Below, one piece after another: positions 8,037 to 19,115 of a stretch of DNA of 64,000 bases. How positions within the stretch are numbered: the stretch's first letter is position 1; every line of letters begins with the position of its first letter. This DNA comes from Enterococcus alcedinis (GTDB lineage Bacteria; Bacillota; Bacilli; Lactobacillales; Enterococcaceae): the NCBI RefSeq assembly GCF_014635985.1, contig NZ_BMDT01000001.1:469293-533292 (forward strand). The letters run 5' to 3'. Made by a program: the position numbers and the translations under genes. The notes beneath the pieces are model-generated. The model saw nothing but the letters and a program-made list of their open reading frames with translations, was not told where the DNA came from and did no database searches.

Positions 8037-9074
8037 TTACTCTCCTCCAACCATGATTGCTGTTTCTTTTAATTTTTCTGGAATCTCAATGTTCAAAAAC
8101 TTCGCTTGTTTTTCATTTAAAATTAAGTCGCCTTTTGTGAACGTATAAACCGGTGTCGTTGCTGTTTCAGACTCCCCTTTTAAAACGCTCGCTGCCATCT
8201 TTCCAGCTTCCAGTCCAATCGCAAATTGATTAATACCAATTGTTGCTAGACCTCCTTCGGCTACCATTGTGTCAGCAGACGTAATGATCGGTAAGCGTAA
8301 TTTATTTGCTTCATTAACGACCGCTGGCATCGCATTGGCAATCGTATTATCAAGCGGGATATACATGAAATCAACTTTTTTAGCCATTACTTGTACGACT
8401 TGACTCACTTCATTTGTTGAAGGTACGGAAAATTCCTCTACCGTCAAACCCAATTCTTTGGCAGTGGCAACAGCTTCTGCTACTTGATATTTTGAGTTGT
8501 CTTCACTTGATGAAAATAAGATGCCCATTTTCTTTGCATCGGGCATAAGTGTTTGCGCTAATTTTAATTGTTCTAAAACAGGCGCTTTATCAGATACCCC
8601 CGTAATATTACCACCCGGATTTTCCATATCGCTGATCAATCCAGAACCAACAGGATCCGTCACTGCACCTAAAATAATCGGTAGTTTTTTTGTTTGGTTG
8701 GCTAATGCTTGCGCTGCAGGTGTCGCAATACCAATCAAAATTTCAGAACCTTCATTGATTAGTTGTTGGCTCATTGTATTTAATTTACTTTGATCTGCTT
8801 GTCCATTTTGGAAGATGATTTCTAAATTCTCTCCCTCAATGAAACCATTTTCTTTTAGACCGGCTTTCACGCCTTCAGTAATTTGGTCTAGCGCTGGATG
8901 ACTAACAAACTGTAGCAATCCGACTTTGTAGACCTTTTTTTCCTGTTCTACTGCCGAAGTATCGCTTTTTGGAGTGGTCGTTTGTCCTTTGTTGCCTCCT
9001 TGTGTTAAAAAACCGGCAATTAGTGCGATGAATAATACCCCTACTGTAATCATAAACCCTTTATTTTTAAACAT
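8037..9074 (-). CDS. trpX: ABC transporter substrate-binding protein of a predicted tryptophan importer (TrpX type)
   Basis: The 345 residues begin with a basic start and one hydrophobic segment (about residues 8-25). A Thr/Ser/Gln linker follows, and then a two-lobed periplasmic-binding fold of the PF04392 family (VGLLQFVSHPALDQITEGVKAGL). No lipobox cysteine follows the hydrophobic stretch, so it seems to be membrane-anchored rather than a lipoprotein. It is the first gene behind the Trp attenuator and likely captures extracellular tryptophan. Other aromatic or related ligands cannot be excluded from sequence. Confidence 0.8.
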   Translation of the reverse strand: MFKNKGFMITVGVLFIALIAGFLTQGGNKGQTTTPKSDTSAVEQEKKVYKVGLLQFVSHPALDQITEGVKAGLKENGFIEGENLEIIFQNGQADQSKLNTMSQQLINEGSEILIGIATPAAQALANQTKKLPIILGAVTDPVGSGLISDMENPGGNITGVSDKAPVLEQLKLAQTLMPDAKKMGILFSSSEDNSKYQVAEAVATAKELGLTVEEFSVPSTNEVSQVVQVMAKKVDFMYIPLDNTIANAMPAVVNEANKLRLPIITSADTMVAEGGLATIGINQFAIGLEAGKMAASVLKGESETATTPVYTFTKGDLILNEKQAKFLNIEIPEKLKETAIMVGGE

Positions 9075-9099
9075 TTGACATTCTCCTCTTTTTTATAAT

Positions 9100-9133
9100 A
9101 AAAAACAACAGTCGTATCATGTACGGCTGTTGT
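9100..9133 (-). terminator. Second tandem terminator in the trp leader
   Basis: Stem ACAACAG-C-CGT (9133-9123) with ACG-A-CTGTTGT (9115-9105), one internal mismatch, a seven-base loop and a U-run to about 9101. It lies 26 bases before the binding-protein start codon. Its 5' arm can also pair with the 3' arm and U-tract of the first terminator (9149-9140), nine of ten positions. Confidence 0.85.
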
Positions 9134-9170
9134 AAAAACACAAAAACCGCATAGTCTTTCGTCTATGCGG
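9134..9170 (-). terminator. First tandem terminator in the trp leader
   Basis: Arms CCGCATAGAC (9170-9161) and GACTATGCGG (9156-9147) enclose a GAAA loop, with one internal A-A mismatch. TTTTTGTGTTTTT follows. The 5' arm can instead pair with 9199-9190, so it behaves as the terminator strand of an attenuator. Confidence 0.85.
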
Positions 9171-9264
9171 GGAAATTATCATTAAGATACCGACATAGAT
9201 ACACTGTTTAGAAAGTTCTCTAAAAAGTTGTATCTATGGAATAAAAAGAATCCATCAATACAAC

Positions 9265-9324
9265 TTACCTACGCCAATTTTGCCATGAATTATGTAATTG
9301 TGTGTTATAAGTTGTTTCGTTCAT
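9265..9324 (-). CDS. Tryptophan leader peptide (19 codons, two Trp)
   Basis: Encodes MNETTYNTQLHNSWQNWRR, with Trp at positions 14 and 17, close to the stop codon. AGGAGG sits at good spacing and a promoter lies just upstream. The first attenuator strand begins at the base after the stop, so a ribosome terminating there would cover it while one waiting at a Trp codon would largely spare it. No T-box motif is present. Together with the downstream importer genes this predicts control by charged tRNA-Trp. Confidence 0.87.
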   Translation of the reverse strand: MNETTYNTQLHNSWQNWRR

Positions 9325-9353
9325 GATGATTCCTCCTCTTATTTGTTGAAGAT

Positions 9354-9382
9354 AGCGTACCCTAGGACAGAATAAATGTCAA
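9354..9382 (-). promoter_or_regulatory. Promoter of the trp leader and importer operon
   Basis: TTGACA (9382-9377), 17 bases, TACGCT (9359-9354) on the minus strand. The -35 is perfect and the -10 is moderate. It precedes the AGGAGG of the Trp leader peptide. The box lies only 15 bases from the end of the next upstream gene. Confidence 0.75.
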
Positions 9383-9396
9383 CTAGAATTTATCCA

Positions 9397-9969
9397 TCAA
9401 TTCGCTTTTGGTTCCAGTGTTTTTTTATTCCACATCGGTAGTCGATTGAGCTCAGGCATCAGTTCATTGCTCGGAGTCTCTAATGATTCAAAAGTAAAAC
9501 GATTCTTCTCTTTTCCTTTTTCAAAGAAAATGAAGGTGATTTTTTTCGAATCAATTTGATATTCTTGACTGATTTTATCTTTATTATAGACAATCGGATA
9601 AAAGAAAATGGTTCGATTTAGTTCTTTTTCTTTTCGTGAAAGCAACTGGAAGACTTCACTATAGTTCTTAGCTGCAGGACTCGCAAACATCACGGTGACT
9701 GCCGGTTCTTTTTTTAGTGCCGCTAAATCAGTTGTCGGCGTCACAATTTTATTCGAAATATTTTGAAAAATCAATGTTTCTATTTGCTGATTTCTGATAT
9801 GCTTACGCGAGAGTAGCGTCGTTGAAAATAATGTCGTGAACAAAACAATTATCAAGATAAGAATCGTATAAAATTTCTTCGGGTTTTCTCTTGCCTGAAA
9901 TGATAAAGTTTGCTGCGTCTGGGCGATATCTTGCTTCCATGAGGTGAACCATTTACTTAGGCCAGCCAT
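9397..9969 (-). CDS. Unknown single-pass membrane protein
   Basis: I do not recognise this 190-residue protein. A cytoplasmic N-terminus of about 33 residues is followed by one clear membrane segment (about 34-52, rich in Ile, Leu and Phe). A soluble, probably extracellular domain of about 135 residues comes next. The domain has alternating strand-like stretches (AVTVMFASPAAKNY, RTIFFYPIVYN, KITFIFFEKG) that resemble a thioredoxin-like fold, but it contains no cysteine, so redox chemistry is unlikely. GAGGCGAAC-type SD before the ATG. It lies just upstream of the trp promoter on the same strand and divergent from the DUF1622 gene. Confidence 0.75.
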   Translation of the reverse strand: MAGLSKWFTSWKQDIAQTQQTLSFQARENPKKFYTILILIIVLFTTLFSTTLLSRKHIRNQQIETLIFQNISNKIVTPTTDLAALKKEPAVTVMFASPAAKNYSEVFQLLSRKEKELNRTIFFYPIVYNKDKISQEYQIDSKKITFIFFEKGKEKNRFTFESLETPSNELMPELNRLPMWNKKTLEPKAN

Positions 9970-10080
9970 CTGTTCGCCTCCTTTTTTCTATTTATCTAGC
10001 TTCATATTATCAATTGTCTTCTACCTTCGTCAAGATTCTTTACTCATTTTGAATAAAAGTGTAAAAAAACAGCCATTATC

Positions 10081-10109
10081 TAGTCAGATGACGGGTTCTT
10101 TGTTATAAT
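10081..10109 (+). promoter_or_regulatory. Promoter of the DUF1622 gene
   Basis: TAGTCA (10081-10086), 17 bases, consensus TATAAT (10104-10109). The -35 is weak. It lies 33 bases before the ATG of the following gene. Confidence 0.55.
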
Positions 10110-10142
10110 TAATCTACTATTGAGACGAAGGAGACTGACGAA

Positions 10143-10532
10143 ATGAACAATCATCTGTTGCTATCACTAACACCCTTTTTCGAAATTTTAGTTCTTATTT
10201 TATACATTTTATGTGTGCTCGTCCTTCTTTGGGGAATTGTCTTAGCGATGAAAGATTTTTTCACTTCAGAACTTAGTCACCCTACAAGAAAAAGATCCGC
10301 CTATGTCTTAACAAGTATCCGTAGTTTTTTAGGAAGTTATATTTTGTTTAGTTTGGAATTACTAATTGCTGCAGATATCGTGCATTCAATTATCAATCCT
10401 TCCATTCAAGATTTGATTACACTTGGAGCGATGGTTTTGATCCGAACAGTAATGGCCTACTTCTTACACAAAGAGATGCTTGATGCTAAAAAAGAGCAAC
10501 AAGAAGAAGAAAAAGAAGCATTAGATCAATAA
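10143..10532 (+). CDS. DUF1622 family membrane protein
   Basis: The 129 residues show an N-terminal membrane segment (about 8-35), a basic loop and two further hydrophobic stretches. A charged Lys/Glu/Gln-rich tail closes the protein. The pattern, including the SYILFSLELLIAADI stretch, matches DUF1622 (PF07784), small inner-membrane proteins of unknown role. GAAGGAGA lies upstream of the ATG. It is monocistronic: its own promoter lies before it and a strong terminator after it. Confidence 0.75.
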   Translation: MNNHLLLSLTPFFEILVLILYILCVLVLLWGIVLAMKDFFTSELSHPTRKRSAYVLTSIRSFLGSYILFSLELLIAADIVHSIINPSIQDLITLGAMVLIRTVMAYFLHKEMLDAKKEQQEEEKEALDQ

Positions 10533-10540
10533 GCAAATGG

Positions 10541-10590
10541 TAGGCTAAAAAGCAACGAGGGATCCCCTGCTTTTTTAGCCTATTTTTTAA
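10541..10590 (+). terminator. Terminator after the DUF1622 gene
   Basis: Stem TAGGCTAAAAAGCA with TGCTTTTTTAGCCTA around a GC-rich loop, then TTTTTTAATT. It separates the DUF1622 gene from rqcH. Confidence 0.9.
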
Positions 10591-10614
10591 TTAATCATGA
10601 AATGAGGGAAGCAT

Positions 10615-12321
10615 ATGTCTTTCGACGGTATTTTTACCCACCTAATGATTCAAGAATTGAATCAACAATTAAAAGGCGGACGAATTAGTAAAGTCCATCA
10701 ACCTTATCCAAATGAACTCGTTCTTGTGATTCGGTCACAAGGAAAGAACAATAAACTATTACTTTCAGCTCATCCTAGTTATGCTCGAATTCAATTAACG
10801 AATATGACGTATCAAAACCCTGACACGCCACCCAATTTTGTGATGATTTTACGAAAACACCTCGATGGTGCAATCTTAGAAGAGATTAAGCAAATCGATA
10901 ACGATCGGGTCATTCATTTTACCTTTACCCATCGAAACGAACTCGGCGATCTGGAAAACTTGATTTTGGTCGTTGAACTAATGGGACGTCATAGTACTAT
11001 TTTACTACTCAATCAATCGACGAATAAAATTTTAGATGCGATTAAACACATCGGAAGTTCTCAAAATTCTTATCGCGCCTTGTTACCAGGTGCTTCCTAT
11101 GTTGCCCCACCTGAAGCCAAAGGTATCAATCCTTTTTCTTTATCTGAAGTCCAAGCTTTTAGCCAGCTTTCTTCGCTCAGTGAAATCAACCCTAAGGCTA
11201 TTCAGCAATGCTTTCAAGGATTTGGTAGGGACACGGCGACTGAGTTAGCCGAACGACTTCAAAAGAATCCCAATGATAAATTACGTGTCTGGCAACAATT
11301 TATGGCTCAATTAAAAGCCATTGAACCAACGTTGCTTCAAACGAGTAAAAAGGAATTTTTCACTCCCTTTTTATTTGAGTCTCTCATAAATACTACAGAT
11401 GAGGTCACGATCACCACGTTTAATGATTTAAGTTCGCTATTAGATGGTTTCTATCACGACAAAGCCGAACGTGATCGTGTGAAACAACAAGGTAGCTTAT
11501 TAATTAAAAAAATATTAAATGAGATTAAACGCAATGAAGGAAAGCTTGAAAAAAGAGAAGCAACGTTACGTGCTGCTGAAAATGCCGAGGACTTACGACA
11601 ACGTGGAGAGTTATTAACGACATTCTTACATCAAATCCCACGTGGCGTTACTAGTGTCGAATTAGAAAATTACTATGAAGAAGATGCCCTCATAACTATC
11701 GCCCTTGATCCTGCGTTAACACCGAATCAAAATGCACAAAAATATTTTCAGCGCTATCAAAAATTGCGTAATGCCGTCAAATTAGTCGGCGAACAAATTG
11801 CTGAAACAAAGCAAGAAATTGCATATTTACAAAGTGTTTTAACCCAATTAGAACTTGCCGGACCGATGGATTTAGAGCTAATTAAAGAAGAATTAATTGA
11901 AGAAGGCTATGTGAAACGCTCGTCTGTTAAGCAAAAACGACAAACAAAAAAATCACAGCCAGCCAAATTTATCTCCAGTGATGGTACGGAAATTCTTGTT
12001 GGTAGAAACAACTTACAAAATGATCAACTCTCGCTTAAAACAGCGAAAAAGACCGAATATTGGTTACACGCAAAAGATATTCCAGGATCGCACGTTATTA
12101 TTCGCCATACTGATCCATCCGATCAAACAATTTTAGAAGCTGCAGAGTTGGCTGCTTTTTATTCAAAATATCGTCACTCAGCACAAGTACCTGTAGACCT
12201 TGTACAAGTCAAACACCTCCGGAAACCAAATGGTGCGAAGCCAGGTTACGTCATTTACGAAAACCAAAAAACCTACTATATTACACCTGTTGAAGAAAAC
12301 ATCGAAAAACTTCGACAATAA
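10615..12321 (+). CDS. rqcH: RqcH / Rqc2 homologue, ribosome-associated quality control (NFACT protein, FbpA-like)
   Basis: Binds stalled 50S-peptidyl-tRNA complexes and directs C-terminal alanine tailing of the nascent chain. The 568 residues follow the NFACT layout: an NFACT-N domain starting MSFDGIFTHLMIQELN, with an ILRKHLDGAIL segment near 80; a helix-hairpin-helix part; a coiled coil (about 290-430); and an NFACT-R domain with KTEYWLHAKDIPGSHVI near residue 480. Older annotations call it a fibronectin-binding protein. The coordinates give a full-length gene with its own terminator. Confidence 0.92.
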   Translation: MSFDGIFTHLMIQELNQQLKGGRISKVHQPYPNELVLVIRSQGKNNKLLLSAHPSYARIQLTNMTYQNPDTPPNFVMILRKHLDGAILEEIKQIDNDRVIHFTFTHRNELGDLENLILVVELMGRHSTILLLNQSTNKILDAIKHIGSSQNSYRALLPGASYVAPPEAKGINPFSLSEVQAFSQLSSLSEINPKAIQQCFQGFGRDTATELAERLQKNPNDKLRVWQQFMAQLKAIEPTLLQTSKKEFFTPFLFESLINTTDEVTITTFNDLSSLLDGFYHDKAERDRVKQQGSLLIKKILNEIKRNEGKLEKREATLRAAENAEDLRQRGELLTTFLHQIPRGVTSVELENYYEEDALITIALDPALTPNQNAQKYFQRYQKLRNAVKLVGEQIAETKQEIAYLQSVLTQLELAGPMDLELIKEELIEEGYVKRSSVKQKRQTKKSQPAKFISSDGTEILVGRNNLQNDQLSLKTAKKTEYWLHAKDIPGSHVIIRHTDPSDQTILEAAELAAFYSKYRHSAQVPVDLVQVKHLRKPNGAKPGYVIYENQKTYYITPVEENIEKLRQ

Positions 12322-12322
12322 C

Positions 12323-12368
12323 AAATAATCCTATCAGTCAATTTAATGGACTGATAGGATTATTTGTT
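12323..12368. terminator. Bidirectional terminator between rqcH and the DUF1801 gene
   Basis: A perfect 17-bp stem (AAATAATCCTATCAGTC and its complement) with a nine-base loop. A/T runs lie on both sides, serving the two convergent genes. Confidence 0.9.
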
Positions 12369-12372
12369 TCTC

Positions 12373-12717
12373 TTATTCATCGCCTAAAACTTCTTTTTTC
12401 CGAAATAAAACAATCGATTCAATCAATTCTTTCGGTAAAGGTTGATCATAAGAAAACTGAATCGCTCCTTTACTTGTCTTAAACGGGACTAATTGTTCTT
12501 TGAAGGCAACAATGGGTGACGGTGAAGGATAAAATCCTAAATGTTTTTTCGTCGGAGCGAAATGCACAAGATTTTCATGCAGATAAAAAGTAGGCATCCC
12601 ATAGGTTAAACGCTCTTGCGCTTCTGGCAACAACTTTTTAAGTAAGTGATACATTTCTTTGGATTTCTCTTGATGCGCTACAGGAACTTTTTCTAAGTAT
12701 TCTTCGATAAGACTCAT
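12373..12717 (-). CDS. DUF1801 (YdhG-like) protein
   Basis: The 114 residues show the family pattern: N-terminal helices (YLEKVPVAHQEKSKEMYHLLKKLLPEAQERLTYGMPTF is split by the typical YGMPTF turn), then HFAPTKKHLGFYPSP and a C-terminal FSYDQPLPKELI segment. The fold is frataxin-like, and the Bacillus relative has been proposed to act in iron handling; that role here is only inference. AGGAGGGG precedes the ATG. It stands alone between two terminators. Confidence 0.75.
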   Translation of the reverse strand: MSLIEEYLEKVPVAHQEKSKEMYHLLKKLLPEAQERLTYGMPTFYLHENLVHFAPTKKHLGFYPSPSPIVAFKEQLVPFKTSKGAIQFSYDQPLPKELIESIVLFRKKEVLGDE

Positions 12718-12792
12718 CTAGACCCCTCCTATTTTCTTGATCAATCTCTTCTCTATTTTATCATGCACATCTACGGACCGTCCAACCAGAAG

Positions 12793-12842
12793 TAAAAAAA
12801 ACAGAGATTCACATACGATTGCTCGCACATGGATCTCTTGTT
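12793..12842 (-). terminator. Terminator of the pyr operon
   Basis: A long imperfect hairpin (AACA-GAGATC and CATGTG arms against CATATGTGAATCTCTGTT-like sequence) ends in a run of eight U on the minus strand, seven bases after pyrE. It closes the ten-gene operon. Confidence 0.75.
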
Positions 12843-12848
12843 CAATGC

Positions 12849-13481
12849 TTAGTTTAACCAGTTAACCGGGTCTTTTTTCCAGTTTGCTAAAAGTTCTAAA
12901 TCTTTTTCTTCGATATAGTTTGCTTCTAACGCACTTTCTAATAAAGTCGTATAGTTTGTTAGCGTAACTAAAGGAATTTGTGCTTTCTCAAAGTTTTCTA
13001 ACCCTTTTGGTAATTCATAAGTAAAGATCGCTGCTACACCAACAACGTCTGCACCTTCACGTGTCGCTGCTTCACAGGCTTCTAATACACTACCGCCTGT
13101 TGAGATTAAATCTTCTACAACAACCATTTTTTGACCTTCAGTAATACGGCCTTCGATTTGATTGCCTTTACCATGTTCTTTTGCTTTACTGCGGATATAA
13201 ACCATTGGTAAGTCTAAAATTTCAGCAATCCAAGCCGCATGTGGAATTCCAGCTGTAGCCGTTCCAGCAATGACTTCAACTTCTGGGAATTGTGCTTTAA
13301 TTTTTTCAGCTAAACCTTTTGCAATTTCACGACGGACAGCAGGATAGCTCATCGTCATGCGGTTATCACAATAAATCGGGCTTTTTAGTCCGCTTGCCCA
13401 TGTAAATGGATTTTCTGGGCTTAAAAATACCGCTTCAATTTTTAATAAATCTGTTGCAATTTTCTTTTCTAAATTTGACAT
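12849..13481 (-). CDS. pyrE: Orotate phosphoribosyltransferase
   Basis: Joins orotate to PRPP to make OMP. The 210 residues carry the PRPP-binding signature [13 protein letters not shown] at about 119-131 and the N-terminal [16 protein letters not shown] substrate segment. It starts the base after the pyrF stop and is the last gene of the operon before the terminator. Confidence 0.96.
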   Translation of the reverse strand: MSNLEKKIATDLLKIEAVFLSPENPFTWASGLKSPIYCDNRMTMSYPAVRREIAKGLAEKIKAQFPEVEVIAGTATAGIPHAAWIAEILDLPMVYIRSKAKEHGKGNQIEGRITEGQKMVVVEDLISTGGSVLEACEAATREGADVVGVAAIFTYELPKGLENFEKAQIPLVTLTNYTTLLESALEANYIEEKDLELLANWKKDPVNWLN

Positions 13482-14198
13482 TTATTTTACTCCATTCCAT
13501 TCGTTTTTAATCGCTTGATACGCTTCATAAGGATTTGCTGCTTGCGTCACAGGTCGTCCAACAACAATTGCATTCGAGCCAATTTCTTTTGCTAGAGCAG
13601 GTGTTACTACGCGTTTTTGATCGCCGACAGCTGCACCAGCTGGTCGAATACCGGGTGTAAGACACATAAAATCATCCGATGTAACGCCGTGAATCTTATT
13701 CGCTTCCAATGCCGAACAAACGACCCCATCTAATCCGGCTACTTTCGCACATTTGGCATAATTTAATACACTTTCTTCTAAGCTCGCAGTGATTAATTGA
13801 TCGTGTTGCATTTGTTCTTCTGAAGTCGAAGTTAGTTGCGTCACGGCAATCAATTGAGCAACCGCTTGCCCTTGAGGTGTACCTTTCACTAGACCCGCTT
13901 TTGCTGCAGTCATCATTTCAATACCACCCGCTGCGTGAACGTTTGTAATTGCTACACCTAAGCCCGCAATTCGTTCCATCGCACGACTAACGGTATTCGG
14001 AATATCGTGTAGTTTTAAATCTAAAAAGACATCGTGTCCTAGTGAACGTAACCAACGAACCACTTCTGGGCCTTCTTGATAAAAAATTTCCATTCCAACT
14101 TTAACAAATAACTTTTCGTCTGCTGGAAATAGCTTTAAAAATGTGTCGATTTCCATTTTTGATGGGAAATCTAACGCAATAATTGGTCGGTTAATCAT
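13482..14198 (-). CDS. pyrF: Orotidine 5'-phosphate decarboxylase
   Basis: Decarboxylates OMP to UMP. The 238 residues show the catalytic [11 protein letters not shown] motif near residue 61, which holds the Lys and Asp of the D-K-D-D network. They also show MCLTPGIRP and the closing VVGRPVT segment. It lies two bases after pyrD and abuts pyrE. Confidence 0.96.
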   Translation of the reverse strand: MINRPIIALDFPSKMEIDTFLKLFPADEKLFVKVGMEIFYQEGPEVVRWLRSLGHDVFLDLKLHDIPNTVSRAMERIAGLGVAITNVHAAGGIEMMTAAKAGLVKGTPQGQAVAQLIAVTQLTSTSEEQMQHDQLITASLEESVLNYAKCAKVAGLDGVVCSALEANKIHGVTSDDFMCLTPGIRPAGAAVGDQKRVVTPALAKEIGSNAIVVGRPVTQAANPYEAYQAIKNEWNGVK

Positions 14199-14200
14199 AT

Positions 14201-15909
<1,709 letters not shown>

Positions 15910-15929
15910 GAGACAATCTCCTTTCAATA

Positions 15930-18900
15930 TTATATTGCTTTTGTTGAAAATGCTCGAGATTCCATTACTTTTAAAATTGCATCGGCTGTATCAAGTGAAG
16001 TAAATAACGGCACTCCATGCTCCACAGCTTCGCGACGAATAATGAAACCATCTTGTGACGCATTTTGACGATTTTTATCCATTGTATTAATAACTAATTG
16101 TGTACTACCATTGCGAATTCGGTCAATGACGGTTTCATTTTGGCCTGATTCTGAAATTTTAGCAATCGATTTCACGGTCAACCCGTGACTGTTTAAAAAT
16201 TTCGCTGTACCGTGTGTTGCGGTTAAACTAAAACCAATCTCAGAAAAACGTTTGGCAAGTGCTAACGCTTCTTCTTTGGTTTCATCCGCAATTGTAAACA
16301 AGGCAGAACCAAATTCAGGTATACGTAAACCGGATGCCTCAAAAGCTTTATATAATGCTTTTTCTAAGTTTACATCGGTTCCCATCACTTCACCCGTTGA
16401 CTTCATCTCAGGACCTAAGTAAGTATCGACTTTTAACAGTTTTGTAAACGAAAAGACAGGTGCTTTTATATGGACCATTTCAGAAGTCGGAACAAGTCCA
16501 GATTGATAGCCCAAATCAACTAATTTCTCACCTAAAATAGCTTTTGTTGCTACTTGGGACATTGGAATATTTGTGACTTTACTTAGAAATGGTACTGTAC
16601 GACTTGCTCGAGGGTTTACTTCAATAACATAGACCGTTTCGTTATGAATGACAAACTGAATGTTCATCATTCCGACACAATTTAATCCGATTGCTAATCG
16701 TTGCGTATAGTCTGCAATTGTCTCAATTGTTTTTTTCGATAGATTTTGTGGCGGATAGACCGCCATCGAATCACCCGAGTGTACACCTGCGCGTTCAATG
16801 TGTTCCATAATTCCTGGAATTAAGACGGTTTCACCATCACAAATCGCGTCAACCTCGCATTCTTTTCCTAGTAAATAACGATCAATTAAAACAGGATGCT
16901 CTGGTGAAGCTTTGACCGCATTTTTCATGTAGTCTTCCAAATCCTGTTGATTTTCCACAATTTCCATCCCACGTCCACCTAAAACATAGCTTGGACGTAC
17001 AAGTACAGGATAACCGATTTTCTCAGCAATTGCGACTGCATCTTTTGCATTCGTTGCAGTATCACCTAAAGGCTGTGGAATTCCTAACGCTTTCAATGCT
17101 TTTTCAAATAGATTACGATTTTCAGCACGATCCAAGTCTTCAATCGTTGTTCCTAAGATTTTGACACCTGCTTGAACTAATGGTTCAGCTAAGTTAATCG
17201 CTGTTTGACCACCAAACTGAACAATGACACCAATCGGTTGCTCTAATTCAATGACATTCAAAACGTCTTCGAGTGTCAATGGTTCAAAATATAGTTTATC
17301 CGAAATCGAAAAATCCGTGGATACTGTCTCTGGGTTACTGTTCATAATAATCGCTTCGTATCCTAAGGCCTGAATGGCTTTAACCGAATGAACGGTCGCG
17401 TAGTCAAATTCGACTCCTTGTCCAATACGAATCGGACCCGATCCTAAAACCAGAACAGACGGTTTATCGCTACGCAGACTTTCGTTTTCTGTTTCATAGC
17501 TACTGTAAAAATAAGGTGTGTTTGATTCAAATTGCGCCGCACACGTATCGACCATTTTGTAGACAGGTTTAATACTTTCCTTATTTCTTAATAGTCGAAT
17601 CTCCGTTTCTGTCATGCCCCATAGTTCTCCAATTTTACGATCGGTGAAACCATTTTGTTTCGCCATTTTCAGTACGTCTCGATCTTTCTGATTATTTACT
17701 AGTTCTTGTTCGATTTCAACAATATGGAGGATTTTATCCAAGAAAAGTGGGTCTATTTTCGTTAATTCATTTAATTGCTCAATTGTAAAGCCGCGACGAA
17801 AGGCTTCTGCTAAATAAAAGAGGCGATCATCTTGTGCTTTGACTAGTTTTATTGTCAAAGCTTCGTCTGAAACATTGGCTAATTCTGCGATTTCAATGTG
17901 ATAGGTGCCGATTTCTAGCGAACGAACCGCTTTTAAGAGCGACTCTTCGATATTACGTCCCATCGACATCACTTCGCCGGTTGCCTTCATCTGAGTCCCT
18001 AGTAAACGTTCCCCTGTTTCAAATTTATCAAACGGCCAACGTGGAATTTTTGAGACCACGTAGTCAATTGTTGGTTCAAAAGCCGCAAAAGACGTGCCGG
18101 TTACCGGATTAATCATCTCATCTAAGGTCAATCCGACCGCAATTTTTGCTGCGATTTTCGCAATCGGAAAACCGGTTGCCTTACTAGCTAACGCGGATGA
18201 ACGTGATACGCGTGGATTCACTTCAATGACATAATAGTTAAAACTGTCGGTATCAAGCGCTAATTGAACGTTACAGCCACCTTCTATTTTTAATGCGCGA
18301 ATAATATCGAGTGAAGCATCACGTAACAGTTGGTGTTCAACATCCGTTAACGTTTGACTTGGAGCAAAAACAATCGAATCGCCCGTGTGAATTCCGACTG
18401 GATCAAAGTTTTCCATGTTACAAACAACAATCGCATTATCAGACGAGTCACGCATCACTTCGTATTCAATTTCTTTGTAACCGGCGATACTGCGCTCAAT
18501 TAAACACTGCGTTGCTGGTGATAACTTTAAGCCGTTTTCTGCGATGTGTCGCAATTCTTCTTCATTGTCACACATCCCTCCGCCTGTTCCTCCCATTGTA
18601 AAAGCAGGGCGAACAATAATCGGATAACCAATTTGATTGGCAAATTCCACTGCCGCTTCGACGGTGTTAACGATGACTGACTCTGGAATCGGTTGATTTA
18701 ATTCTTCCATTAATTGTTTAAATAAGTCACGATCTTCGGCTTGGTCAATCGCCGATAGTTTGGTTCCTAGTAATTCAACGGATAATTCTTCTAAAATACC
18801 CGACTGTGCTAGTTCAATCGCCATGTTCAGGCCTGTTTGACCGCCTAAGGTTGGCAACAGGGCATCGGGCTGTTCTTTGCGCAAAATGCGAGAAACAAAT

Positions 18901-19115
18901 TCAAAAGTAATCGGCTCAATGTAGACTTTATCGGCAATTTCTTTATCAGTCATGATTGTCGCAGGGTTTGAATTCACTAAAACGACATCATATCCTTCTT
19001 CTTTTAAAGCTAAACAAGCTTGTGTGCCAGCATAATCAAATTCGGCTGCTTGTCCGATAATAATTGGTCCTGATCCAATCACCATAATCTTTTTAATATC
19101 TGTTCTTTTTGGCAT
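15930..19115 (-). CDS. carB: Carbamoyl-phosphate synthase large subunit
   Basis: Makes carbamoyl phosphate from bicarbonate, ammonia and two ATP. The start used gives 1061 residues beginning MPKRTDIKK and overlaps the carA stop (TAATG), with AAGGAG upstream. The two homologous ATP-grasp halves are both present ([17 protein letters not shown] near the start; [15 protein letters not shown] near 560), and an MGS-like allosteric domain closes the protein. Motifs look intact, in contrast to the partner CarA. The ammonia source is therefore an open question in this strain. Confidence 0.96.
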   Translation of the reverse strand: MPKRTDIKKIMVIGSGPIIIGQAAEFDYAGTQACLALKEEGYDVVLVNSNPATIMTDKEIADKVYIEPITFEFVSRILRKEQPDALLPTLGGQTGLNMAIELAQSGILEELSVELLGTKLSAIDQAEDRDLFKQLMEELNQPIPESVIVNTVEAAVEFANQIGYPIIVRPAFTMGGTGGGMCDNEEELRHIAENGLKLSPATQCLIERSIAGYKEIEYEVMRDSSDNAIVVCNMENFDPVGIHTGDSIVFAPSQTLTDVEHQLLRDASLDIIRALKIEGGCNVQLALDTDSFNYYVIEVNPRVSRSSALASKATGFPIAKIAAKIAVGLTLDEMINPVTGTSFAAFEPTIDYVVSKIPRWPFDKFETGERLLGTQMKATGEVMSMGRNIEESLLKAVRSLEIGTYHIEIAELANVSDEALTIKLVKAQDDRLFYLAEAFRRGFTIEQLNELTKIDPLFLDKILHIVEIEQELVNNQKDRDVLKMAKQNGFTDRKIGELWGMTETEIRLLRNKESIKPVYKMVDTCAAQFESNTPYFYSSYETENESLRSDKPSVLVLGSGPIRIGQGVEFDYATVHSVKAIQALGYEAIIMNSNPETVSTDFSISDKLYFEPLTLEDVLNVIELEQPIGVIVQFGGQTAINLAEPLVQAGVKILGTTIEDLDRAENRNLFEKALKALGIPQPLGDTATNAKDAVAIAEKIGYPVLVRPSYVLGGRGMEIVENQQDLEDYMKNAVKASPEHPVLIDRYLLGKECEVDAICDGETVLIPGIMEHIERAGVHSGDSMAVYPPQNLSKKTIETIADYTQRLAIGLNCVGMMNIQFVIHNETVYVIEVNPRASRTVPFLSKVTNIPMSQVATKAILGEKLVDLGYQSGLVPTSEMVHIKAPVFSFTKLLKVDTYLGPEMKSTGEVMGTDVNLEKALYKAFEASGLRIPEFGSALFTIADETKEEALALAKRFSEIGFSLTATHGTAKFLNSHGLTVKSIAKISESGQNETVIDRIRNGSTQLVINTMDKNRQNASQDGFIIRREAVEHGVPLFTSLDTADAILKVMESRAFSTKAI

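Larger units (their letters stand above)
9100..9264 (-). promoter_or_regulatory. Trp attenuator with alternative pairings acting on two terminators
   Basis: On the minus strand: S1 9264-9251, directly after the leader stop; S2 9240-9227; S3 9203-9190; then terminator 1 arms 9170-9161 and 9156-9147, and terminator 2 arms 9133-9123 and 9115-9105. S1:S2 pairs 13 of 14 positions. S2:S3 has a perfect 10-bp core. S3 pairs with the first terminator's 5' arm over nine bp with one bulge. The freed 3' arm plus U-tract of terminator 1 pairs with terminator 2. Stalling at Trp codons should release both terminators in order. The pairings are seen; function is inferred. Confidence 0.8.

Noticed and set aside
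9075-9396. A T-box or TRAP site upstream of the tryptophan importer
   Set aside because: No T-box consensus and no series of spaced GAG/UAG triplets; the two-Trp leader ORF fits better.
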